DNA of 64,000 nt from CAG-1138 sp964495385 (GTDB taxonomy: Bacteria; Bacillota; Clostridia; Christensenellales; CAG-917): assembly GCA_964495385.1 (NCBI GenBank), contig CAZBVO010000002.1, forward strand, positions 44,653 to 108,652, written 5' to 3'. The notes beneath the pieces were generated by a model that was given only the letters and a program-made list of their open reading frames with translations, was not told the origin of the DNA and searched no databases. Made by a program: the position numbers and the translations under genes. Below, one piece after another: positions 33,767 through 42,564 of this stretch. Each line of letters begins with the position of its first letter. The stretch's first letter is position 1.

Positions 33767-34828
33767 TTATTCAGCGTCAACGTTTACAACCGAGCTGTAC
33801 GGCTTAACGTCGATTTTCCAGCCGGTAAGTTTGGCAGCAAGGCGAGCGTTTTGGCCCTGTTTGCCGATTGCCAGACTGAGTTTGTCGTCGGCAACGATAA
33901 CTTTCGCGCTTTTTTCAAGTTCGTTGATCTGAACCATCTTAACCTGTGCCGGGCTGAGGGAGCGTGCAACGAATTCAAGCGGATCGGCGCACCATTGAAT
34001 GACGTCGATTTTTTCGCCTGCAAGTTCGTTGACGATTGCGTTTACGCGCACGCCCTTGTTTCCGATGCAGCTGCCGATTGCGTCGATGTTGGAATCTTCG
34101 CTGTAAACGGCGATTTTGGTGCGGTAGCCTGCTTCTCTGACGATGCTCTTAACCTGAACCAAACCGCTTCTGATTTCAGGAACTTCCAATTCAAACAGCC
34201 TTCTGACGAAGCCTGCGCTGCTGCGGCTGACCATAACCTGGGTTCCGTTGTAAGCCGACGTGCGAACGCGTTTGACAAACACCTTGATAACGTCGTTTAC
34301 GTTCAAAGCTTCGCCCTTGATTTGATCCTGCGGTTGCAAAACGCCCTCGAGTTGGCTTCCGGTCATTTCGACGTAAACGGTGTCGCCTTCTTTTCTGCGA
34401 ACGACTGCCGTCATGATTTCGCCCTCTTTTTCGCTCATTTCGCTGTAAACGGCGTCACGGGTGGCATCGTTCAAACGTTGCATGATAACCTGTTTTGCGG
34501 TCTGTGCGGCGATACGAGAAAAGTTTTTAGGAGTAACGTCCTCCAAAACCTTGTCACCGAGTTTGTAACTCGATTTGATTTTTTTGGCATCTTCAGGCAA
34601 AATTTCTTTTTCTTCGTCAACCACTTCAGCAACTACGGTGCGATAAGCATACACTTTAATGGAATTTTTGGTGTCGTCAAGCTTAACCATTACCGGACGG
34701 GATTCGCCGGTTTCCTTTTTATAAGCGGAAGCAAGGCCCGCTTCCAGGCTTTCGATGAGTTTTTCTTTTGACACGTGTTTTTCGTATTCCAATGCATCGA
34801 TAGCGTCAAAAAAATCTTTGTTTACCAT
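33767..34828 (-). CDS. nusA: Transcription termination/antitermination factor NusA
   Basis: 353 residues. N-terminal RNA-polymerase-binding domain (about 1-125), S1 domain (about 130-200), then two KH domains with GSCIGNKGVRVNAIVNELAG near 245 and LAIGKQGQNARLAAKLTGW near 315. No C-terminal acidic repeats are present, as usual in Firmicutes. GGAGGACAAT precedes the ATG. Confidence 0.97.
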   Translation of the reverse strand: MVNKDFFDAIDALEYEKHVSKEKLIESLEAGLASAYKKETGESRPVMVKLDDTKNSIKVYAYRTVVAEVVDEEKEILPEDAKKIKSSYKLGDKVLEDVTPKNFSRIAAQTAKQVIMQRLNDATRDAVYSEMSEKEGEIMTAVVRRKEGDTVYVEMTGSQLEGVLQPQDQIKGEALNVNDVIKVFVKRVRTSAYNGTQVMVSRSSAGFVRRLFELEVPEIRSGLVQVKSIVREAGYRTKIAVYSEDSNIDAIGSCIGNKGVRVNAIVNELAGEKIDVIQWCADPLEFVARSLSPAQVKMVQINELEKSAKVIVADDKLSLAIGKQGQNARLAAKLTGWKIDVKPYSSVVNVDAE

Positions 34829-34837
34829 ATTGTCCTC

Positions 34838-35302
34838 CTAAAATTTTACGAAAGGTACCACTTTCGCCAGGTTTTTTCTTTCAAATTTTATATTTTTACC
34901 CGCCGAAGCAATCTCGACGGAATCCTTGTCGTACGAAACAAGGGTGCCAACGTATTTTTTCTTGCCGCCGACAGGGGCAAAAAGTCCGATTTCGATTTCC
35001 TCGTCCAAACGGCGTCTGAAATCGTCGTCTGTTACGATTTTCCAATCAAGCCCCATACTGCTTACGTTGAGGTTGAAAGGCGTATCTCCGAACGGTTCGA
35101 GTTTGTCGATTGTCTCGTCCACGGCACGGGCAACTTCTTCGCAATCCGAAAGCCCCATATTGCCCTTTTTGTAAATGACGAGATTAAGGTTTTCGGTGCC
35201 GTAATTTTTGCCGGCAGTCACGTCGACAAGTTCGTAGCCGAGCCCTTCGACGATAGGCGTTACGGCGAGTTTTACATCTTCAATCGTTTTCTTTAAATCC
35301 AT
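34838..35302 (-). CDS. rimP: Ribosome maturation factor RimP
   Basis: 154 residues. VTPIVEGLGYELVDVTAGKN near 13 and SSMGLDWKIVTDDDFRRRL in the middle match RimP, needed for 30S assembly. First gene of the rimP-nusA-infB operon; GAGGTGAAAA precedes the ATG. Upstream are a promoter and a hairpin. Confidence 0.95.
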   Translation of the reverse strand: MDLKKTIEDVKLAVTPIVEGLGYELVDVTAGKNYGTENLNLVIYKKGNMGLSDCEEVARAVDETIDKLEPFGDTPFNLNVSSMGLDWKIVTDDDFRRRLDEEIEIGLFAPVGGKKKYVGTLVSYDKDSVEIASAGKNIKFERKNLAKVVPFVKF

Positions 35303-35320
35303 TTTTCACCTCGTTTAATC

Positions 35321-35348
35321 AAAAGTGAGTGGCCGAACGACCACTCAC
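35321..35348 (-). terminator. Hairpin with T run in the rimP leader
   Basis: On the minus strand an 8-bp stem (GTGAGTGG with CCACTCAC), 8-nt loop, then TTTT. It lies after the rimP promoter and 19 nt before the rimP ATG, so it may attenuate the operon as well as stop upstream transcripts. Confidence 0.75.
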
Positions 35349-35378
35349 TAAATCAAACGTATTTGTTTTAGCATATAT

Positions 35379-35407
35379 AATATAGCATATATTATTTTAT
35401 TTGACAA
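35379..35407 (-). promoter_or_regulatory. sigma-A-type promoter of the rimP-nusA-infB operon
   Basis: On the minus strand TTGTCA, 17 nt, TATATT. Its predicted start lies upstream of the hairpin at 35325-35348. Confidence 0.65.
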
Positions 35408-35439
35408 GCGGTTTGACGCTGTATTTGGGGATTTTTTGC

Positions 35440-37047
35440 CTAAACGGTGACAAATCGTGCCATTTTTATAAAACACTTTGCGGTTGCAAGGCTGTCAAAC
35501 AGCGCACGGTGAGCGTTTGTGAGCGTAATGCCCAAAGCTTCGGAAACGGAAATCAACTTAAAGTTGCGCGTTTTGCCAACAAGATACTTTCTGGCCATGG
35601 CGTAAGTGTCGCACAGTTCGTTGTCGAAAACGTAGCCCGAATCCCTGCCGTTGGACATAAGCATTTTGTAGTCGAATTCAACGTTATGTCCCACCATTGC
35701 CGCCCCTCGGGTAAACTTGTAAAAGTCCGGGAGAATTTCCAAAAAGCTCGGTTTGTCCTTGACGTCGTCGTCGGTGATGCCGTGGATGGCCGTAGTAACT
35801 TCGGGAATATGTATGCCGGGATTGCAAAGGCTGGTCCAGGTTTCGACAACTTTGCCGTCGACAATTTTGACGGCGGAAATTTCGACGATTTTGTCTTTGG
35901 ACGTGTCCGTTCCAGTGGTTTCGGTGTCGAATGCGACAAAGGTTTTGCCTTTAAGGTACGCCGGCACATCGGAAGGATCGGAGAAAATGTCGGTCTGCTC
36001 CTCATCCACAAACTTTTCCGGCCAAATCAAGGAATAATCAGAACTTTCCTTTTTTTGCGGAACGGTTTTCACTATTCCGTTAAAATCGATATCCGCCTTC
36101 CAAAGCGAACGGACCATAATTTGAAGTCCGCCTGCAAACTGATTGTACCCGACCGTACCTTCTACGGCCACGGTGTCGCCGTCGGTAAGCAAACGAAGCT
36201 TGTCAAGGTTTTCCTCGCGAGGGAAAATAGCGGCCGAAATGTTGCCGGTTGTGTCGTTTAAAGTGAAGCTGAAACGAGGCAAAAACTCGTCGGTAGTGTT
36301 CACTTTGAAGCGTCCGTTCTTTTCAACTTCTTTGCCAAAATTTTTGTTTTTATACGTTTTTTCGACAAATGCCGCAACTTTTCCGCACAAAACCGTAACG
36401 CCCGTATTTTCCTTCATATCGGAAATATAACTCGGCGCAACGCCGATGCGGCTCTTACCGAACACCTGTTCGGTCAGTTCGATTTTTATAAGTCTCGCAC
36501 CCGAAACGTAACCGACCGAGCCTTCCGGCAAAAACTCTTTTTCGCCTTCGGGAAGCTCTTTTTCGTAAAACTCGACGCTCGGAATTTCAACGAAAGTATC
36601 ATCTAAAAAGCACTCTAATTCGTCGGCAAAATTGCAATCGGTAAGCATTTTCAGCATGCTTTTTACAACCGTAATTTTTACGTTGATACGTCCGCCTTCG
36701 ACCCTCACGGCTACGTCGCCGTCTTTAAGCTGCATGGTCAAAACCTGTTTTTCGCGCGTTATGTACTGAACCACCTTGTTTTTTACGGTGTTTTCGTCGG
36801 CGTAAGTTTTGATGTAGTTTACTTCAAAATAAACTCCGTCGGGAAGCATTGCGTTGATGAAGCGTTCGACTTCGGTCTGCATTTCGGCGGTAAACTGCCC
36901 CTCGAACATCGATGTTGAGCGCAAAATATCCAGCTTAACGGTTTTTTCGCCCTTAACGTAAGTTGCCTTGACAAATTTTAAAAACGGATAAGCTCCGCGC
37001 GTTTGTTTTACAAATTGTTCGTTAAAATTATTTTCCGTCATATTCAT
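35440..37047 (-). CDS. PolC-like protein with OB and DEDDh exonuclease domains but no polymerase
   Basis: 535 residues from an ATG that overlaps ispG (TTG one codon earlier is possible). Residues 1-225 resemble the N-terminal part of Gram-positive PolC. An OB-fold follows (about 240-320, RFSFTLNDTTGNISAAIFPR). After a linker comes a DEDDh proofreading exonuclease (about 368-530): FVAFDTETTGTD, HGITDDDV, GHNVEFDYKML, HRALFDSLATAK. The PHP domain into which the exonuclease is inserted in PolC, and the whole polymerase, are absent. In Clostridia polC sits exactly here, between ispG and rimP. Whether it replaces or assists another replicase is unknown. Confidence 0.87.
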   Translation of the reverse strand: MNMTENNFNEQFVKQTRGAYPFLKFVKATYVKGEKTVKLDILRSTSMFEGQFTAEMQTEVERFINAMLPDGVYFEVNYIKTYADENTVKNKVVQYITREKQVLTMQLKDGDVAVRVEGGRINVKITVVKSMLKMLTDCNFADELECFLDDTFVEIPSVEFYEKELPEGEKEFLPEGSVGYVSGARLIKIELTEQVFGKSRIGVAPSYISDMKENTGVTVLCGKVAAFVEKTYKNKNFGKEVEKNGRFKVNTTDEFLPRFSFTLNDTTGNISAAIFPREENLDKLRLLTDGDTVAVEGTVGYNQFAGGLQIMVRSLWKADIDFNGIVKTVPQKKESSDYSLIWPEKFVDEEQTDIFSDPSDVPAYLKGKTFVAFDTETTGTDTSKDKIVEISAVKIVDGKVVETWTSLCNPGIHIPEVTTAIHGITDDDVKDKPSFLEILPDFYKFTRGAAMVGHNVEFDYKMLMSNGRDSGYVFDNELCDTYAMARKYLVGKTRNFKLISVSEALGITLTNAHRALFDSLATAKCFIKMARFVTV

Positions 37048-38062
37048 CAAAAAGTATCTCGAGTTCGGTCAAAATATCTTCGTTTGAAACCGTTTTAAGT
37101 TTTTCGCCGTTTTTGAAAATCACCGAACGCCCTTTGCCTCCGGCAACGCCGAAATCGGCATGTTTGCCCTCGCCGATGCCGTTTACAACGCATCCCATAA
37201 CGGCAACGGTCAATTTCTTTTTGTAGCGTGCGGCCAGTTTTTCCACCGCTTCCGACAGTTTTTCCACTTCGATTTCCGTTCTGCCACAAGTCGGACAGCT
37301 TACGACTTCGGCTTCCTCGGTAAGCCCCAAAGAACCCAAAAGATAACGTGCCGCAACAACTTCCTCCACTGGATCGCCGGTTATGGAAACTCTGACGGTG
37401 TTTCCTATGCCTTCTTCCAGCAACGTGCCTATGCCCAGCGAACTTTTTACCAAACTTCTTCTGAGCGTGCCTGCCTCGGTAACCCCCAAATGCAACGGAT
37501 AATCACAAGCCTTGTCCAAACGTCTGTTGGCTTCGATCATATCCCTGACCGACGAGGATTTCACCGACAAAACGATGTCCTTAAAACCGAATTTTTCCAA
37601 AAGCGAAGCGTGATAAAGCGCACTTTCGGCCATCGCTTCCCCAAGCGGCATGCCGCAAAATCTTTTGTCGAGACTGCCGCCGTTTACACCGATTCGCACC
37701 GGAATATTGCGCTCGCCCAAAAAATCGGCCAAAATTTTGACGTTTTCGTCGCCGCCCACGTTGCCGGGATTTATCCTTATTTTGTCCGCACCTGCCTCAG
37801 CCGCCTTTATTGCCAACCGATAATCGAAATGAATGTCGGCCACCAGCGGAAGCGAGGTTCGTTTTTTGATTTCGGAAAACGCTTCGGCGTCCTTTTCGTC
37901 CCTGACCGCAAGCCTTACGATTTCACAACCGACCGACTGCAAACGGTCGATTTGCGCCGCCACGGCCTCGACATCCGACGTTCGGACGTTTGTCATCGAT
38001 TGCACCGATACGGGCGCATCGCCGCCTATATAAAGGTTTCCGACTTTAACTTTTCTTTTCAT
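37028..38062 (-). CDS. ispG: 4-hydroxy-3-methylbut-2-enyl-diphosphate synthase
   Basis: 344 residues from the ATG with GGTGG upstream. TIM-barrel motifs VQSMTNVRTSDVEAVAAQID and RINPGNVGGDE are followed by the iron-sulphur cysteines in VVSCPTCGRTEIEVEKL and AVMGCVVNGIGEGKHAD. It performs the penultimate MEP pathway step. It lies between rseP and the PolC-like gene. Confidence 0.97.
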   Translation of the reverse strand: MKRKVKVGNLYIGGDAPVSVQSMTNVRTSDVEAVAAQIDRLQSVGCEIVRLAVRDEKDAEAFSEIKKRTSLPLVADIHFDYRLAIKAAEAGADKIRINPGNVGGDENVKILADFLGERNIPVRIGVNGGSLDKRFCGMPLGEAMAESALYHASLLEKFGFKDIVLSVKSSSVRDMIEANRRLDKACDYPLHLGVTEAGTLRRSLVKSSLGIGTLLEEGIGNTVRVSITGDPVEEVVAARYLLGSLGLTEEAEVVSCPTCGRTEIEVEKLSEAVEKLAARYKKKLTVAVMGCVVNGIGEGKHADFGVAGGKGRSVIFKNGEKLKTVSNEDILTELEILFDEYDGK

Positions 38063-38063
38063 T

Positions 38064-39554
38064 TTATGCCACCAAATGGAATATATCCAACCCAATCGCA
38101 AGTCCGAACATCAGCACCAAACCCACCATGTGAATTATCGCCTCCACTTTTCGGTTTATCGGCTTGCCTCTTATCCATTCTATCGCCGTAAACACGACTT
38201 TACTTCCGTCCAGCGCAGGGATAGGCAAAAGGTTCATGACGGCGAGGTTTGCGCTTATTATGCACACAAGCCAGAAGAAACTTCCGAACCCGTAACTTAC
38301 CGCCTTTGCCATGGTCGAAATAATCGTGATGGTTCCGCCGGCATTCTCCAAACCGTGAGGCCTAAAGAGGTCAACCACACTGCTTAAAATTTTGAATACA
38401 GTGTAAAAGCTGTACGGCACCGCACGCCCCACCGACCTGGTGAAACTGAGTTTTTGATAATCGACCGAGGTCGCAACGCCGAAGCCGTGATTGGAACTCG
38501 AGACGCTTGTAGAAAAATCCGAAACCGAGGTCGCCTCAACGGTATCGCCCGAGCTGTTTTGATAATAAAGCGCACTGCCCGGCCTGACGTAAACGTGAGT
38601 GTCGATATATCCGTCCTTATCGAAGCGTTCCGTAACCACGTCTTCATTCGGAATTTGGTCCGCAAAATGCAAATAAACAAAGTTTACCAAATATTCCGAC
38701 GGCATATTTTGGGTGTCTTCGATGATTTCGCCGTCAAGTGTAAGATAGCGATAAACGGTCAGGCTGTCGCCGTCTTTAGCCGCACGGATGTAAGTGTCGA
38801 CGGCGGCCGGTGAATAGCAATAGCCCAATTTTCCGCCGACTTCGTAAATCAAATCGCCCTTTTTGAAAATTTCCGTCATTCCGTTTTTGGTCGAAACGCC
38901 GACAGATTTGTCAACGGTGTTTTGATACGACAGATAATCGCCCTTACCCACGGTAACTTTGACTATTTCACCGTTTCGCATAACCGTGAAAGTAACTTCG
39001 CCGTCGCCGTCTTTAACATAGTTAAAGGCACTGTCGTTGACCGTCAGGATGTTGGCCATTTTTCCGTCGACGTTGAGTATTGCGTCGCCCTCCATAAACC
39101 CGTACGCCGACGATGCGGACGTACTGTCGGGATAAACCGCACGGATGGAAGTCATAGGTTGACCGTAAGTCATAAAGAAAACGGCAATAAACACGACTGC
39201 ACACAAAAAGTTCATGGTTGCGCCGGCAAGCAGAACAATGATTCTCTGCCACGGTTTGCGATTATTGAAGGCACGAGGGTTATCTTTTGCGCCCTCTTCG
39301 TCCTCGCCTTCAAATGCGCAGTAACCGCCCAGCGGCAAACATCTTACGGCAAACAAAAGTCCGTCCTTGGTTCTCTTTTTGAAAATGGCAGGACCGAAAC
39401 CGATGGAAAACTCGTTTACCTGAAATCCCAGTTTCCGTCCCGCGATAAAGTGGCCGAATTCGTGAACCACTATCATAAACATCAACGCCAGAAGACTAAG
39501 CAAAACGTACAAAAGCGTTTGCAAAGCACCCGAAAGCGTAGCGCACAACAACAT
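38064..39554 (-). CDS. rseP: RIP metalloprotease RseP-like (M50 with PDZ)
   Basis: 496 residues. Zinc motif VVHEFGHFIAGRK near 28, family motif VRCLPLGGYCAFEGEDEEG near 68, a PDZ-like region (about 140-300), and NLLPIPALDGSKVVF with the third zinc ligand near 440. It cuts membrane-anchored regulators within the membrane. AGGAG precedes the ATG. The order dxr-rseP-ispG is conserved. Confidence 0.95.
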   Translation of the reverse strand: MLLCATLSGALQTLLYVLLSLLALMFMIVVHEFGHFIAGRKLGFQVNEFSIGFGPAIFKKRTKDGLLFAVRCLPLGGYCAFEGEDEEGAKDNPRAFNNRKPWQRIIVLLAGATMNFLCAVVFIAVFFMTYGQPMTSIRAVYPDSTSASSAYGFMEGDAILNVDGKMANILTVNDSAFNYVKDGDGEVTFTVMRNGEIVKVTVGKGDYLSYQNTVDKSVGVSTKNGMTEIFKKGDLIYEVGGKLGYCYSPAAVDTYIRAAKDGDSLTVYRYLTLDGEIIEDTQNMPSEYLVNFVYLHFADQIPNEDVVTERFDKDGYIDTHVYVRPGSALYYQNSSGDTVEATSVSDFSTSVSSSNHGFGVATSVDYQKLSFTRSVGRAVPYSFYTVFKILSSVVDLFRPHGLENAGGTITIISTMAKAVSYGFGSFFWLVCIISANLAVMNLLPIPALDGSKVVFTAIEWIRGKPINRKVEAIIHMVGLVLMFGLAIGLDIFHLVA

Positions 39555-39563
39555 ACAATTCTC

Positions 39564-40709
39564 CTAAACTTTAATTTTACTAAAAATATATTCCCTAGTG
39601 TAGCGGTCAATGTTTAAAATATCTTTAAAATCCGACGCCAAACGAGCTTCGGCATGCAATATCGCATCCTCAACAATGTCCGCTATGTCCGTAAATTTGA
39701 TTTTTCTGTCCAAAAACAGCCTTACGGCCACTTCGTCGGCGGCAGACATCGCCACAACCGCACTTTCGCCCTTTTCTTCGGCCTCGTAAGCAAGGCGCAG
39801 GCATTTGTAGCGCTCGAAATCGGGCTCGGCAAAATTGAGTTTCCCGACGTCGGCAAGGTTTATGGGCTCGACACCTGTTTCCACCCTCTCCGGCCAGGAC
39901 ATCGACAACGCAATCGGAACTCGCATATCGGGTTTCCCCAATGCGGCCATAACGGTGCCGTCGGTGAACGAAGCCATACCGTGTATAACGCTTTCTCGGT
40001 GCATCAAAACTTTGATTTTTGAAATCGGTAAATCAAAAAATCTGGCCGCTTCGATAACTTCCAAGCCTTTGTTCATCAAAGTTGCGCTGTCGACGGTGAC
40101 TTTTTTGCCCATTTTCCACACAGGATGCGTCACGGCAAGCTCCGGAGTAACCGCCTCCAATGCCGCCCTGTCGTAATCTCTGAACGCACCGCCCGATGCA
40201 GTAAGCGTTATGCTTTCGACCTCTTTGGAGCTCCCCAGAGTCAAGCACTCGAAAATTGCACTGTGTTCGCTGTCGACGGGTATAAGTTCTCCGCCGAAGC
40301 GTTTTGCGGTTTCTCTTAAAAGCCGTCCGCCGCAAACAATTGCCTCCTTGTTGGCAAGGGCAAGTTTCTTGCCAGCTTTAAGCGCCGCCTCGGCAAGCGG
40401 CAAACCGCTTATTCCCACCACGGCCGACAAAACCACGTCGGCGGGTTCGAGAGCGGCTATGGTCAAAGGCGAAGCGACAAGCGAACTTATTCCGCTGCGC
40501 TTGGCCTCCTCCGAAAGTTCTTTTTGAGCCTCGGGATCGGACATTCCCAAAAACATCGGCCCGAATTCTTTTGCAACACGCAAAATGCCCGCAACATCCT
40601 TGTTTGCGGTAACACCGAGCAACCTGAATCGGCCCTTATTGTTTCTGATTACGTCGAGAGCTTGCGTTCCGATGCTGCCCGTAGCCCCCAAAACAACTAT
40701 GTTTTTCAT
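39564..40709 (-). CDS. dxr: 1-deoxy-D-xylulose-5-phosphate reductoisomerase
   Basis: 381 residues. NADPH site VVLGATGSIGTQALDVI at the N-terminus, IPVDSEHSAIFECL near 150 and VDSATLMNKGLEVIEA near 205 are diagnostic. It makes MEP, the second step of the isoprenoid pathway. No Shine-Dalgarno is present; a sigma-A-like promoter whose -10 ends 5 nt before the ATG suggests leaderless translation. Confidence 0.96.
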   Translation of the reverse strand: MKNIVVLGATGSIGTQALDVIRNNKGRFRLLGVTANKDVAGILRVAKEFGPMFLGMSDPEAQKELSEEAKRSGISSLVASPLTIAALEPADVVLSAVVGISGLPLAEAALKAGKKLALANKEAIVCGGRLLRETAKRFGGELIPVDSEHSAIFECLTLGSSKEVESITLTASGGAFRDYDRAALEAVTPELAVTHPVWKMGKKVTVDSATLMNKGLEVIEAARFFDLPISKIKVLMHRESVIHGMASFTDGTVMAALGKPDMRVPIALSMSWPERVETGVEPINLADVGKLNFAEPDFERYKCLRLAYEAEEKGESAVVAMSAADEVAVRLFLDRKIKFTDIADIVEDAILHAEARLASDFKDILNIDRYTREYIFSKIKV

Positions 40710-40714
40710 AAATT

Positions 40715-40743
40715 ATTCTAATTTAACGGTTTTTTTGTAGCAA
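40715..40743 (-). promoter_or_regulatory. sigma-A-like promoter directly before dxr
   Basis: On the minus strand TTGCTA, 17 nt, TAGAAT, ending 5 nt before the dxr ATG. The -35 overlaps the last bases before the cdsA stop region. Confidence 0.5.
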
Positions 40744-40744
40744 T

Positions 40745-41590
40745 TTAGTAGATAAACTGGAATGCGGCCAACAGCAACACAAGCATAAACATAATGCTGT
40801 CGATGCGGTCCATCGCGCCGCCGTGCCCCGGAAAGATGTTTCCGAAATCCTTAACTCCGAGCTTGCGTTTTACCGAACTTGCCGCAAGGTCCCCAAGCTG
40901 CGAAACCACTCCGCCCAAAATGCCCAGCACTATGTATATAACAACGGAAACCCACTTGGTTTCGCTGAACGGAAGGTATGCAACACTGTCGCCGAAAACG
41001 GCAAACTGCTCGAACAAAAGGAAGAACACTACGCTCATTATTACGCCGCCCAGAAGTCCGCCTACTGCCCCTTCGACGGTTTTTTTAGGGCTAATCGTCG
41101 GGCAAAGTTTATGTTTGCCCAAAGTGCTTCCCACCAAATAGGCCATCGTATCGGTCATAACAGGAACGAAAATCGCATAAGCGACCGTAAAGATTCCGCA
41201 ATAGTTCTCCGTCATGTAAAAGGCCGGCATAAGCATAAAATACGGATAAATGACGGCAAAAAACGTGACCGCCAAATCCTCCAACCTCGATTCCTTGGTA
41301 AAAGTCATAATAACAAGGCCGACGGCAAAAGCGATTCCGAAAACGGCAACAACGCCTGCAAACTTGAAAAACAGCCAGGCAGGATACGTCAACGCCGCCA
41401 CGATAACTATCGGAGCAACGTACGGTTTGTACCCGCCCTGTTTCAGACATTTGTACATTTCGTAAACGCCCAGCGTAACGAAGCATAAAATAAGTCCGTC
41501 CAAAAAATGATAACTGACCAGCACGCCGCAAACCAGCATTCCAACCACCAGCGACGTCAATAACAATGCGGTAATCGCTCTTTTAAGCAT
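40745..41590 (-). CDS. cdsA: Phosphatidate cytidylyltransferase
   Basis: 281 residues with about eight hydrophobic helices. The family signature is at the C-terminus: SQLGDLAASSVKRKLGVKDF followed by PGHGGAMDRIDS. It makes CDP-diacylglycerol for phospholipid synthesis in the membrane. GGAG precedes the ATG; uppS ends 3 bp upstream. Confidence 0.96.
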   Translation of the reverse strand: MLKRAITALLLTSLVVGMLVCGVLVSYHFLDGLILCFVTLGVYEMYKCLKQGGYKPYVAPIVIVAALTYPAWLFFKFAGVVAVFGIAFAVGLVIMTFTKESRLEDLAVTFFAVIYPYFMLMPAFYMTENYCGIFTVAYAIFVPVMTDTMAYLVGSTLGKHKLCPTISPKKTVEGAVGGLLGGVIMSVVFFLLFEQFAVFGDSVAYLPFSETKWVSVVIYIVLGILGGVVSQLGDLAASSVKRKLGVKDFGNIFPGHGGAMDRIDSIMFMLVLLLAAFQFIY

Positions 41591-41593
41591 AAT

Positions 41594-42286
41594 TCACTCC
41601 ACTTTTCCGAATCTGCGTTCGCGTTTTGAATATTCGGAAAGAATTTTGTCTATTTTTCCCTTTCCCATATCCGGCCAAAGGGTGTCGGTAAATTCAAGTT
41701 CGGCATAAGATGCCTGATAAAGCAAAAAATTTGAAAGACGTTTTTCTCCGCCCGTCCTGACCAGCAAATCCAGTGGCGGCAGGTCGGCGGTGTAAAGTGC
41801 GCTCTCGAAAGTTTGTTTGTTTATTTCACCGCTAAGTGCGGCAGTTTTTGCCGCCGAAACGATTTCGTCCGCCGAGCCGTAGTTGAATGCTATGACAAAA
41901 ACCGTGCCGGTGTTTCGGGCGGTTTTTTCGACTATGCCGTCAAGGCGAGCCAAAAGCTCCTCCGACAGCCTTTCCCTGGAGCCTATAACCTTAACTTTGA
42001 GGTTGTTTTTTTTACAAAAAGCTTCGGCAGTGTCGGCAAACTTTGCAATAAGCTGGAACAGTGCCTCTACTTCTTCGGCCGGTCGGGACCAATTCTCCGT
42101 CGAAAACGCAAAAAACGTTGCCGCTTTTATGCCGTAATCGGACAGGCATTTGACAACCCGTTTCAAGGCCCTTACGCCTTCTTCGTGACCTACCTTTCTC
42201 GGCAAGCCGTGTTTTTTAGCCCATCTCCCGTTGCCGTCCATGATAAAGGCAATGTGTTCGGGCAAAGTTTTGAAGTCTTTATTCAC
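41594..42286 (-). CDS. uppS: Undecaprenyl diphosphate synthase
   Basis: 230 residues with a GTG start. HIAFIMDGNGRWAKKHGLPR near 12, the FAFSTENWSRP motif near 68 and LVRTGGEKRLSNFLLYQASY near 175 are typical of cis-prenyltransferases. It makes the lipid carrier for peptidoglycan. GGGGAAG lies about 12 nt before the GTG. Confidence 0.95.
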   Translation of the reverse strand: MNKDFKTLPEHIAFIMDGNGRWAKKHGLPRKVGHEEGVRALKRVVKCLSDYGIKAATFFAFSTENWSRPAEEVEALFQLIAKFADTAEAFCKKNNLKVKVIGSRERLSEELLARLDGIVEKTARNTGTVFVIAFNYGSADEIVSAAKTAALSGEINKQTFESALYTADLPPLDLLVRTGGEKRLSNFLLYQASYAELEFTDTLWPDMGKGKIDKILSEYSKRERRFGKVE

Positions 42287-42312
42287 AAAAACATTCTTCC
42301 CCTTTTTTTAGT

Positions 42313-42366
42313 TGCTCATTCAATATTAAAGTATGGCGAACAGAAAACACTGCTCGCCAAAACAAC
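42313..42366 (-). other. Hairpin between the 65-residue gene and uppS
   Basis: On the minus strand a 9-bp near-perfect stem (GGCGAGCAG with CTGTTCGCC) lies in the 80-bp gap before uppS. It is not followed by a T run, so a terminator is doubtful; an RNA-processing or regulatory role is possible. Confidence 0.35.
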
Positions 42367-42564
42367 CTAAATTCTAAGCAAAAACCTGGTGGCGGTAAGA
42401 TAAACCGTCCCCTGTTTCAAAACGGCCCCCGTCACAAGTTCTGTATCGAAACTGTCGATTTTGCCGCCGTCGAACACGTCGACAACAACTTTAAAGCCCT
42501 GTTTTTCCAATTTTGAAACCGCATCGGAAAGTTCGGTGCCGATAAAATCGTCGGGATTAAACAC
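42367..42564 (-). CDS. Small protein of unknown function between frr and uppS
   Basis: 65 residues with a GTG start. AGAGG lies 6 nt upstream inside the end of frr, which it overlaps by 8 bp. FIGTELSDAVSKLEKQGFKV near 7-26 resembles one half of a PASTA-type domain, with a beta-rich remainder ending in YLTATRFLLRI. There is no signal peptide or membrane helix. The function is not recognised; position suggests it is cotranscribed with frr and uppS. Confidence 0.65.
   Translation of the reverse strand: MFNPDDFIGTELSDAVSKLEKQGFKVVVDVFDGGKIDSFDTELVTGAVLKQGTVYLTATRFLLRI

Noticed and set aside
33635..34771. 378-residue plus-strand frame
   Set aside because: Antisense of nusA; no domain and no ribosome-binding site.
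37160..38191. 343-residue plus-strand frame
   Set aside because: Antisense of ispG and the end of rseP; no recognizable protein features.
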